Virus record (IMG/VR): IMGVR_UViG_3300020222_000141
Coordinates: 1 to 27,631 of that record
DNA from: a virus
DNA length: 27,631 nt
Reading direction: 5' to 3' (one strand)
Part shown: positions 5,451 through 12,127 of the stretch, one piece after another
How positions within the stretch are numbered: position 1 is the stretch's first letter
Layout: each line of letters begins with the position of its first letter
Notes under the pieces: generated by a model
Told to the model about the DNA's origin: nothing
The model's database searches: none
The model's input: only the letters and a program-made list of their open reading frames with translations
Made by a program: the position numbers and the translations under genes

Positions 5451-7552
5451 TCTTTATCTAAAAACATTTTATTGATTGTTTTGGCAATATCAAAAATGTT
5501 ATCTATGTTGACATACGTAGCATGTTTACCATACATGGTCTTAAATTGTTTACGAATCTTATCAGATTCAATTGAAAGAGAAGCGAGATTATAAGTAGAT
5601 TCATAGGAGTCTCTGATGAAATAACTCAAAATCTTATATCCCTTGTCACGAATTTTATTTACCTGTTGACGAGTATGTATTAAAGCATTTTCGTCTTGAT
5701 AAGCAACAGAGTCACCATTAGGTTCTGAATAAGTCATGTATGGTTGTCCATCACTAAAATTCAAAAAGTAAAAATTGTCATCCGTAGATGTGGGTAGATG
5801 TTCCATGATTGCCTCATAACACAATCCTTCAGGAGTGCATCCAGCGGGAACAATATACGGAAATAGATTCTTTACCTTATTAATTTTATCAATAGAAGAG
5901 TCATAAGCAAGAACCACGTATGGCAATTGAGAATTTGTAACTCGCGTGCAACTAAAGGTTGACCTAAAACTCACACTTACTCTCAAATTATCAATCATAG
6001 AAGCGGCCTTACAAATAGCTACAACAGCAGTCATTGTGCTTGTCCACTTCTTGCCATTCATGCTAGAACTGGCATCTATACTAATGTGAATATATGATTT
6101 ATTATAACGGTCTACATCGATGTTATAAAATACATTTTCATTATCAAACGACAATTCTGATAGAATACGTTTGTCAATTCTTCCGGTAGACTTACGCATA
6201 TGCTTACATGTATTGATTTCATTGCGAATTTGTAGTCTACGGCCAAGAGCAGCGCCTTGAATAAATCCAAGGTTTACAGCGTCCGTCAACTCTTTTGTTG
6301 TATAAGCATTTTCTTTATAATCAAGACGGCTTAACGGGAACATTTCGCTGTTGATAAGTTCTTTGGTAAGCTTCTTAACAACAATTGAATCTACACTATA
6401 AGTTCCATCTGACTTAATATAGTTATTACCAACAACTACAAGAGTCATTCCAGACTGTTCGATAGCATCCAGAATCTTCTTTTCTTTGGCGGTAACCTTT
6501 TTCTTTTTAATATTACCGCTCAAAAAATCCCGTTGTTTATCCAAAGCCTTACGAATTTGGTTATTTTTAATCTTAGAAATGTTTTTATCTTCACCAATAT
6601 TTTGTTTTACTTCTTGTTCTTTTGTAGTATCAACCTTTGTTGTATCATTGACACCAAGAATATCATCAATAGATTCAGATGATTTAGATTTGTTCGATGA
6701 ATCAGAAGAACCAATTTTGGAAATAATTGCATTTTTGGATTCAGACTGGGATTTAGAATTTCCCCCATCTGATTGATTATCAGAATTATTATTTGATTTT
6801 GTAGACTGTTTAGGAGCCTCGACAATGTTCTTTAGAATAATTTCTGATATCTGATATGCTATATTCAATCGATCAGTTGTAGTCTTTAACCTATCAATAT
6901 CAGATAGGTCAATAATTTTAGCAATGTCACGTAAACCTGGCAACGCTTCCAAGTCAGTATTCTTATTATTAAAATTAACAATACGAGCTTCATAACTCGC
7001 AATACTGGGAACTCTATATAGATTACTCTTTAACATCACATCAATCTTTGGACTGTTAAAATAAGTATCGTATAGTGCGGTGTAATATCCTCTATATCCA
7101 GGAGCGTTATTAAAGACATAGTTGTCAATATAGCGGTCCTCAATATAGTTCAACATGTTCTTTACAAGAGAATGAACATCTTCCTTTGTAATTTGTAAAT
7201 GTTGGGCATAGTTGTATAGATCACGAGGAACTTTTTGCCAAACGGTCTTGAATATATCAAAATTGGTCAACAATACATGACTACCTTCATGTAAAGCAAG
7301 ACCTACAGCGGGGTCAAAATCCTCTTTGTTAACAATATCAGAAGAAATATACACAACACTACCGTCAGTGCAATTTTCCCCAGTATCATTAAAATAGACA
7401 GGAATAGACTTGTTTGTAAGAATATGAACGAAATTGCTGATAGCTCTACGAGCCATTGCCAACTTAATCAAGTTGGTATTAATTGCCTTTTCGTTATCAA
7501 CTTCTTCGAAATCAAAGTCGTCCAACCAATAATCGCTGTAGGTATTTTCCAT
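5447..7552 (-). CDS. VWA-domain protein with N-terminal HExxH metallopeptidase-like region (CobT-like)
   Basis: The 701-aa protein has two recognisable parts. Residues 80-100 contain GLALHEGSHVLL, an HExxH zinc-protease motif (H88-E89-x-x-H92). Around residue 493 HISIDASSSMNG supplies the DxSxS metal-ion-dependent adhesion site of a von Willebrand A domain, with further site residues in GCTPEG and NFSDGQP. Between them, roughly residues 245-325 are Ser/Asn/Lys-rich and likely disordered. The gene follows a MoxR-type AAA ATPase by 12 bp; such ATPase/VWA pairs (MoxR-VWA, CobS-CobT-like) remodel or insert cofactors into target proteins. In phages they are often labelled cobalt chelatase, but nothing here points to cobalamin. 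The target is unknown. Whether the peptidase is active cannot be decided, since the third zinc ligand is not clear. Confidence 0.8.
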   Translation of the reverse strand: MENTYSDYWLDDFDFEEVDNEKAINTNLIKLAMARRAISNFVHILTNKSIPVYFNDTGENCTDGSVVYISSDIVNKEDFDPAVGLALHEGSHVLLTNFDIFKTVWQKVPRDLYNYAQHLQITKEDVHSLVKNMLNYIEDRYIDNYVFNNAPGYRGYYTALYDTYFNSPKIDVMLKSNLYRVPSIASYEARIVNFNNKNTDLEALPGLRDIAKIIDLSDIDRLKTTTDRLNIAYQISEIILKNIVEAPKQSTKSNNNSDNQSDGGNSKSQSESKNAIISKIGSSDSSNKSKSSESIDDILGVNDTTKVDTTKEQEVKQNIGEDKNISKIKNNQIRKALDKQRDFLSGNIKKKKVTAKEKKILDAIEQSGMTLVVVGNNYIKSDGTYSVDSIVVKKLTKELINSEMFPLSRLDYKENAYTTKELTDAVNLGFIQGAALGRRLQIRNEINTCKHMRKSTGRIDKRILSELSFDNENVFYNIDVDRYNKSYIHISIDASSSMNGKKWTSTMTAVVAICKAASMIDNLRVSVSFRSTFSCTRVTNSQLPYVVLAYDSSIDKINKVKNLFPYIVPAGCTPEGLCYEAIMEHLPTSTDDNFYFLNFSDGQPYMTYSEPNGDSVAYQDENALIHTRQQVNKIRDKGYKILSYFIRDSYESTYNLASLSIESDKIRKQFKTMYGKHATYVNIDNIFDIAKTINKMFLDKD

Positions 7553-7561
7553 AGTCCACTT

Positions 7562-7590
7562 ATTTTAGAATGGAGGCTGGGTATTGTCAA
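7562..7590 (-). promoter_or_regulatory. Candidate sigma70 promoter for the VWA gene
   Basis: Minus strand: -35 TTGACA (7590-7585), 17-bp spacer, -10 TAAAAT (7567-7562), inside the last codons of the MoxR gene. The predicted start is within about three bases of the VWA ATG at 7552, so the mRNA would be almost leaderless. Confidence 0.5.
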
Positions 7591-8518
7591 CCTTTAAGGG
7601 GTCATTGATTAATGTTTCTGCCGTAGCAGCAGGAATATACTTCTGAACCAATTGTTTAATATAAGTTCGTTCACTGTCAACTCCACCATCAGTCATGAAG
7701 TTGGGATAAATTGCAGTTTCAGCAATTTCGTTCAATGTAAATCCATCAAGAATAAGTTCACTCATTTCTACAGTAGAACGTGTAGGAATAAAGTTAGTAA
7801 TCTTACTATCTTCACTCTTTACCTGTTCACGGGTATGATGAGCAATCTCACAAACAGCAGTAAGAATCTTTAGAGAAAGTTCATCCGTAATAGAAAACCG
7901 AGTCTTCAAATAATTAAATTCAGTTAGATTATCCATAGGAGACATTTCAATCTTGATAGGGAAACGACTCATAAGAGCACGGTCCATTACCCTAGTAGCA
8001 GTATATTCGTTACCGATATTTGCGGTTCCAATGAAACACACACCCTCAGCAACCTTTACAACATCACTCTCTATCTTTTCGTCCAATCGTAGATAACGTT
8101 GAATGTCGTCCAATACAGTCATCAATACGTTCCAAGCATCGTGATGAGCACGGCTAACTTCATCAAGAAGAATTACAGCATTTGGAGTCTTGATTGCCTT
8201 GACGAATGTAGATTCACTAAAATAAGTTCCAGATTCCTTATTGTAATGTGTATTTCCAATAAGAGATGCACGTGCATCTTGCGCAGCACCAAGATTGAAA
8301 TAAAAGAAAGGGCGGTCTAAAGCATTAGCTACTGTTTGAGCCGCAAGAGTCTTTCCACATCCTGTTGGTCCCACAACCAAAATGTTCTTTCCACGATAAA
8401 CAGACCGAACCAAATATTTCCATTTGATATCGTCCATTATGAGACTTACCGGCTTCAACTTGGAAGCGTTATTAATTAGCGATTTCGTATTCATTGTTTT
8501 GTTTAATACTTTCTTCAT
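7565..8518 (-). CDS. MoxR/CobS-type AAA+ ATPase
   Basis: The 317-aa protein has a Walker A motif GPTGCGKT (residues 50-57 from this start), a Walker B motif VILLDEVSRA with D119-E120, a sensor-like GVCFIGTANIG segment, and the arginine-containing MDRALMSRF. This is the CobS/MoxR branch of AAA+ ATPases. It is paired with the VWA protein directly downstream, the usual arrangement in which the ATPase ring powers remodelling by the VWA partner. I chose ATG 8518 because an extended -10 promoter ends seven bases before it and upstream codons fall in promoter and terminator DNA; ATG 8527 is possible. The C-terminal extension is variable. Substrate unknown. Confidence 0.82.
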   Translation of the reverse strand: MKKVLNKTMNTKSLINNASKLKPVSLIMDDIKWKYLVRSVYRGKNILVVGPTGCGKTLAAQTVANALDRPFFYFNLGAAQDARASLIGNTHYNKESGTYFSESTFVKAIKTPNAVILLDEVSRAHHDAWNVLMTVLDDIQRYLRLDEKIESDVVKVAEGVCFIGTANIGNEYTATRVMDRALMSRFPIKIEMSPMDNLTEFNYLKTRFSITDELSLKILTAVCEIAHHTREQVKSEDSKITNFIPTRSTVEMSELILDGFTLNEIAETAIYPNFMTDGGVDSERTYIKQLVQKYIPAATAETLINDPLKVDNTQPPF

Positions 8519-8525
8519 TACACCC

Positions 8526-8553
8526 ATCTTACCATGAGTTTTTATAAAGTCAA
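8526..8553 (-). promoter_or_regulatory. Sigma70 promoter with extended -10 for the MoxR gene
   Basis: Minus strand: -35 TTGACT (8553-8548), 16-bp spacer, -10 TAAGAT (8531-8526) preceded by TGG (extended -10). The -35 directly follows the T run of the upstream terminator, and the -10 ends seven bases before ATG 8518, again suggesting a leaderless mRNA. Confidence 0.55.
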
Positions 8554-8580
8554 ACAAAAAAACCGCCAAAATGGCGGTTT
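8554..8580 (-). terminator. Rho-independent terminator after the exported-protein gene
   Basis: On the minus strand AAACCGCCA pairs perfectly with TGGCGGTTT (8580-8572 and 8568-8560) around a 3-base loop and is followed by TTTTGTTT. It lies 24 bases after the stop of the 112-aa exported protein and ends that transcript just before the MoxR promoter. Confidence 0.88.
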
Positions 8581-8603
8581 GATTTAAATTATCTATTCAC
8601 CAT

Positions 8604-8942
8604 TCAACGACAACGATGATGATAATAATGATACCTATATATTGGAGTAGGATAACCGGGATATACAATTAGTTGTGGGGAACCATAATAAACTACTGGT
8701 GCTGGTTGGACATATACAACAGGATGTGATTGAACAACCACAGGTGCTAATTGGGTGTATACAACGGGTTGTTGAACATAAACTACTTGAGTTGGAGGGT
8801 TTACAATTCTATCGATGACTTGAATAGCTGCAACGCCTGTCAATACTTTCCCTACAGTTGCCCATTCTCTATCACCTGCATAAACTGACATGTTTGATGC
8901 CAAAAGTATTGCACCAAATACTGCCATTAATTTATTTTTCAT
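8604..8942 (-). CDS. Exported Val/Pro/Tyr-rich repeat protein (112 aa)
   Basis: A typical signal peptide (MKNKLMAVFGAILL, with likely cleavage after A22 in SVYA) is followed by a short helix and then a repeat region with PVVY/VVYVQ units (VVYVQQPVVY, PVVYVQPAPVVYY), ending in a Tyr/His-rich tail (YRYHYYHHRC). The protein would be exported, to the periplasm or cell surface. Pro/Val/Tyr repeats of this type occur in bacterial secreted or envelope proteins and are unusual in a phage, so capture from a host is plausible (inference). No enzyme motif is visible. It has a strong terminator downstream, and the motif CGTCTATAAA lies 32 bases upstream of the start, a possible promoter -10. Confidence 0.7.
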   Translation of the reverse strand: MKNKLMAVFGAILLASNMSVYAGDREWATVGKVLTGVAAIQVIDRIVNPPTQVVYVQQPVVYTQLAPVVVQSHPVVYVQPAPVVYYGSPQLIVYPGYPTPIYRYHYYHHRCR

Positions 8943-8955
8943 ATTACTTTGTTTT

Positions 8956-9606
8956 TTATTTACTCCTACCTTTATAGACGGAAGGTTTTACAACAAGTTT
9001 CTTATCCTTTTGTTTAGGATACTTGTAGTTAACCTTTTCACCTTTAACGCTATGGTCGCTCTGTTTCTTTATTTTTTCAACAGATTTCATAGGTGCGGTA
9101 GGAAAATCATCTTTCTTTTCGACAGCATCATCAGTTTTTTCGTTAGTTTCTTGTGGTTTGTCGAGGTCTTTCTTACCTTCTTTGTCTTCTGAATTGGTTA
9201 CACATTTGTTCCATTTTTGTTGACCAAAGTCCGCTTTCTTTTCTTTCAATGTATCGACGACGAATTTCTTCAAATCTTCAAAGGTAAGATTCAATTTCTT
9301 TGTTCTATCGGTATTATTTTTAAAATGTGTTACGGTGAAATTGTCATCTGTTATAGGTTGGATATTAAAGTGATGTGGTTTGCAGTCACATACGTTATAT
9401 CTTTTGGCATCATCAAGAGAAACCTTTGCTTCTTTGTTTACACCTTTAACCACATCAGCCAATTCTTGCATCTTTGCTTCCAATGAATGTTCTTTTTCAA
9501 CTTTCACAGGCTTCAATGATTCTTTTACTATACCACGTATAGCTTTTTCTAATTTTAGTTCCGCTACACATTCACCGATAAGTTTCTTTAATTCGTTTCT
9601 GGTCAT
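8956..9606 (-). CDS. Lys-rich hypothetical protein (216 aa)
   Basis: The protein starts with a charged helix (MTRNELKKLIGECVAELKLE). A middle domain follows, containing CDCKPHHFNIQPI and a conserved-looking LTFEDLKKFVVDTLKE helix. The second half is very rich in Lys, Glu and Asp and probably disordered. No family is recognised. The start ATG has no ribosome-binding site and lies in an AT-rich 30-bp gap. It sits between the Mom-like gene and the exported protein and is probably co-transcribed with both. The charge and disorder could suit a virion or scaffold protein, but this is a guess. Confidence 0.55.
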   Translation of the reverse strand: MTRNELKKLIGECVAELKLEKAIRGIVKESLKPVKVEKEHSLEAKMQELADVVKGVNKEAKVSLDDAKRYNVCDCKPHHFNIQPITDDNFTVTHFKNNTDRTKKLNLTFEDLKKFVVDTLKEKKADFGQQKWNKCVTNSEDKEGKKDLDKPQETNEKTDDAVEKKDDFPTAPMKSVEKIKKQSDHSVKGEKVNYKYPKQKDKKLVVKPSVYKGRSK

Positions 9607-9636
9607 ATATATGAAAATGGTTGTATATAAATATCA

Positions 9637-10419
9637 TTAAAAATACAAATTATCATTGTTATTTTTTACAGTTATTTCTGTTATTTGATCTATATGATTA
9701 TTTATCTTAGGTGGAGTCAACACTTTATGCTTAAGTGATTTAGCAAGTTTTTTGTTTTCTATCTTGTTAGTTATAAACTTTATATATCTATGTTTACCGC
9801 TTTCCTTTTTACGCCAAAAGGTTCTTCCTATCTTCTTCTTTAATATATCCACACTGTGACTTCCCCACTTAGAATACACAGTTCTACTATGTATCCAATC
9901 ATAATTTGGTGGACCAGATAGACTTACACTGTAGTTAGGCATTAATGCCACACTTACATAATTGTCTCCCTGATATAAAAAGCCAGTAGCTTGATAGATT
10001 TTACCAGTATGTCCAGCCTCACTATCCGCGTAACTGAGAATGCATTTAATTTGTGGATAATCTTTGTTTAGGTGTCTAAACGATTCTGCGATACAATAAC
10101 TTTCTATATTCTTACCATATCCATCCTCAATCCACAGACGGGTTAATTCAAACACATTATTGTTATTAAGTAATGGACTAACACTGGTGCTAGCATTCCT
10201 ACCAACAGCTTGTCCATATACTAATACACCAATTAATTTACTATTATACCCACCAAAAAATGTGCTTTCTATGTATTGTTTATAATAAATACCATAAGCA
10301 ATCCTACAAACTGTCCATTTGTGTGTATAATGGTTTTTTATTATTAAATCCTTGGCTAAATTCTTATGAATTGGTTTGAGATAAACCAATGAAGTGTCAC
10401 AATAATTTTCGTTTGTCAT
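9637..10419 (-). CDS. Mom-like GNAT-fold DNA-modification protein
   Basis: The 260-aa protein carries the pattern of Mom-like phage proteins: a KLIGVLVYGQ strand (61-70), FELTRLWIEDG (90-100), a helix beginning KNIESYCIAESFRHL, and SYADSEAGHTGKIYQATG (129-146) ending in LYQGDN. Mom of phage Mu converts adenines in phage DNA to N6-methylcarbamoyl-adenine, protecting it from host restriction; its fold is an acetyltransferase-like (GNAT) fold. Here an acyl or carbamoylmethyl transfer to DNA is inferred from the pattern, not shown. The basic C-terminal region (RRKKES, many Lys) could bind DNA. The 5' end overlaps the SemiSWEET-like gene by 23 bp. An alternative is a GNAT protein with another substrate. 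Confidence 0.65.
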   Translation of the reverse strand: MTNENYCDTSLVYLKPIHKNLAKDLIIKNHYTHKWTVCRIAYGIYYKQYIESTFFGGYNSKLIGVLVYGQAVGRNASTSVSPLLNNNNVFELTRLWIEDGYGKNIESYCIAESFRHLNKDYPQIKCILSYADSEAGHTGKIYQATGFLYQGDNYVSVALMPNYSVSLSGPPNYDWIHSRTVYSKWGSHSVDILKKKIGRTFWRKKESGKHRYIKFITNKIENKKLAKSLKHKVLTPPKINNHIDQITEITVKNNNDNLYF

Positions 10420-10669
10420 ATAACCAAATAAAAAACAATATAAAGCAGTTCAATATTATTGAACCTATACTGTTAATATACACCCACAATCCAGAGTGTG
10501 TCAAGTATGCATAACATAAAACACATATCTGTCCCATGTTATTTAACCAAAACGCAGGTCCACTTACTGCTTTGCTATCTTTTTCGGATATTAACTTTCC
10601 TAATTGAAAACACGGCCCTAGTAAAAATAAGACAGTAAATGCAATACCCAAAACCATTTTTAATGTCAT
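10397..10669 (-). CDS. SemiSWEET/PQ-loop-like three-helix membrane protein (90 aa)
   Basis: Three hydrophobic helices (about 4-22, 41-58 and 62-83) fill the protein. After helix 1 comes the Pro-Cys-Phe-Gln turn with a short basic/acidic loop and KAVSGPAFWLNN, resembling the PQ-loop and the S-x-G-[IVL]-S-x-x-x-W region of SemiSWEET transporters, which are about 85-100 aa with three helices. Such proteins dimerise to form a sugar-transport channel in bacteria; a lipid-A biosynthesis-type PQ-loop domain is another relative. The call is by pattern and length only. The start (ATG 10669) shares one base with the upstream stop (TAATG). Confidence 0.45.
   Translation of the reverse strand: MTLKMVLGIAFTVLFLLGPCFQLGKLISEKDSKAVSGPAFWLNNMGQICVLCYAYLTHSGLWVYINSIGSIILNCFILFFIWLYDKRKLL
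10448..10504 (-). promoter_or_regulatory. Candidate internal promoter and hairpin ahead of the Mom-like gene
   Basis: Inside the SemiSWEET-like gene, on the minus strand: -35 TTGACA (10504-10499), 18-bp spacer, -10 TATATT (10480-10475). The predicted start near 10468 is followed at once by a GTTCAA/TTGAAC hairpin (10448-10464), the same layout as at the two strong leaders. It would give the Mom-like gene its own transcript. Confidence 0.4.
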
Positions 10670-11025
10670 TATTTAATTTTTACAGCTTTTTTATTTATTA
10701 AACTTTTTATAACTTCGTTTGCAGATTCTAATTTTGATTCGAGTTTATCAAGTTCTGTCTTTAAAGTTTTATTTTCTTCTTTGTATGTATCTAATTGTTT
10801 CTTATAACCGTCTAATTCTTTTCGTAGAATTTCTCTGTCTTTTCTACATTCATCTAATTCTTGTTTTAATTCGTTTTTAAGCTGACTGCTTAATTTGTTA
10901 AATTCCGTTTTTACCTTACCTTCACTATCAACTTGTAATTTTTTAATTGCTAATGTGTAAGATACAATTGCCGATATTACAGCAGGTAAAATTCCGATAA
11001 GTGCTAAAGTAGTTGGTTCGTTCAT
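10669..11025 (-). CDS. Membrane-anchored long coiled-coil protein (118 aa)
   Basis: From ATG 11025 the protein has one N-terminal membrane helix (LALIGILPAVISAIVSYTLA) and then about 80 residues of continuous charged helix with Leu heptads, a long coiled coil, ending VKIK. I use 11025 because upstream codons run into the 3' end of nrdB and add no domain. A TATAAT with six bases to the ATG lies just upstream, but it has no good -35. The layout (N-terminal anchor plus long soluble coil) fits several phage accessory membrane proteins; spanin-like topology is possible but unproven. The stop shares one base with the next ATG. Confidence 0.65.
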   Translation of the reverse strand: MNEPTTLALIGILPAVISAIVSYTLAIKKLQVDSEGKVKTEFNKLSSQLKNELKQELDECRKDREILRKELDGYKKQLDTYKEENKTLKTELDKLESKLESANEVIKSLINKKAVKIK

Positions 11026-11059
11026 ATTGTTATTATAAATATAGATATTTTTTATAAAA

Positions 11060-12118
11060 TTACAATTTAAAATCATCAAAAGCGTTTTCAGTAATAGTAT
11101 TATCCACACCTTTTACATAACTACTTAATTCAGTTTCTTGGGGAGCTACTTGTAGTTTTTTACTATCATAATAACTATCCAACCAACCTGCCAAGGGATT
11201 TGACTTGGTATTAGGATACAATTTCTTAAATCCCAAACTAGTTAATCTATTATTAGCTAACCACTCAATATAATTCTTGAGACTTTCAGAAGTTAATCCA
11301 ATTAAATTACCTTTACTAAATAGATAATCCGCCCAATCTTTTTCTGCATTAACTGCGATTTCATAAGCCGCATATATTTTATCTTCATTTTTCTTAATAA
11401 TATCTTGGAATCCTTCATCTGGATTATTAATCCAGTTCTTCATAATATTTAATGTAATAGCTACATGTAGATTTTCATCTCTACTAATAAATTTAATAAT
11501 TTTACTATTTCCCTCCATTTTTCCACGATAACCAAAATAAAAACTACAAGCAAATGATACATAAAATATCAATCCTTCAGTAATTTGAGTAGCCAATACT
11601 GTATCAAATAATTGTTGTTTTACATCATTTGTTTGTGTTAGTAATTCATCATATTTCTTACTAATAGCATTAGCTCTCTTAACAATTTCTTGATCGTTTA
11701 AGATACTATCAAAGAACTTAGTGGCATCTGGATAAACATTATTCAAAATATAGGTATAACTATTACTATGAATGGTTTCAAAGAAACTCCATGTATTCAT
11801 GCAAATCTCAAGTTCGCTATTTGTTACATGTTTCATCAATTGATGAATACTACGGCTCAACATACTATCAGTCATAGTCTGAAACTTTAGATTACTATCA
11901 AATACAAATCGTTCTTCGTAAGATAGATTTTTATAATCGCTAATATCTTTGATGAGTGAAACCTCTTGTGGTCTCCAGAAAAAATTTAATTGTTGATCAT
12001 ATAAATCATAAAATTTAGGATATTTAATTAAATCATATCTTTGCAGAGAAAGAGGTTCTCCCAAAAACATTGGATTTTTTAATTGGTCTATATTTTTTTT
12101 ATTTAATACGGTTTTCAT
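11060..12118 (-). CDS. nrdB: Ribonucleotide reductase class Ia, beta subunit
   Basis: All diiron ligands of class I NrdB are visible: D84 (TMTDS), E114 and H117 (FFETIHS), E181 (ITEGLIFYVSFA), and E215 and H218 (RDENLH). The radical tyrosine is Y121 (SNSYTY), equivalent to E. coli Y122. The C-terminal ENAFDDFKL resembles the NrdA-binding tail of E. coli NrdB. With 352 aa the length is normal for phage NrdB. The protein makes the tyrosyl radical that NrdA uses to reduce ribonucleotides to deoxyribonucleotides. It starts 9 bp after nrdA, so the two form one operon. The protein appears complete and functional. Confidence 0.97.
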   Translation of the reverse strand: MKTVLNKKNIDQLKNPMFLGEPLSLQRYDLIKYPKFYDLYDQQLNFFWRPQEVSLIKDISDYKNLSYEERFVFDSNLKFQTMTDSMLSRSIHQLMKHVTNSELEICMNTWSFFETIHSNSYTYILNNVYPDATKFFDSILNDQEIVKRANAISKKYDELLTQTNDVKQQLFDTVLATQITEGLIFYVSFACSFYFGYRGKMEGNSKIIKFISRDENLHVAITLNIMKNWINNPDEGFQDIIKKNEDKIYAAYEIAVNAEKDWADYLFSKGNLIGLTSESLKNYIEWLANNRLTSLGFKKLYPNTKSNPLAGWLDSYYDSKKLQVAPQETELSSYVKGVDNTITENAFDDFKL

Positions 12119-12127
12119 ATTTTTGTA

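Noticed and set aside
7565-8569. Longer MoxR frame starting at TTG 8569
   Set aside because: That start lies inside the terminator hairpin and upstream of the promoter -35 used for the gene.
9617-9630. TATAAATA (T4 late-promoter-like) on the plus strand near 9623, 11033 and 21382
   Set aside because: The orientation is wrong: no plus-strand genes follow. The same sites may matter on the minus strand as TATTTATA, which is covered by the TCTATA finding.
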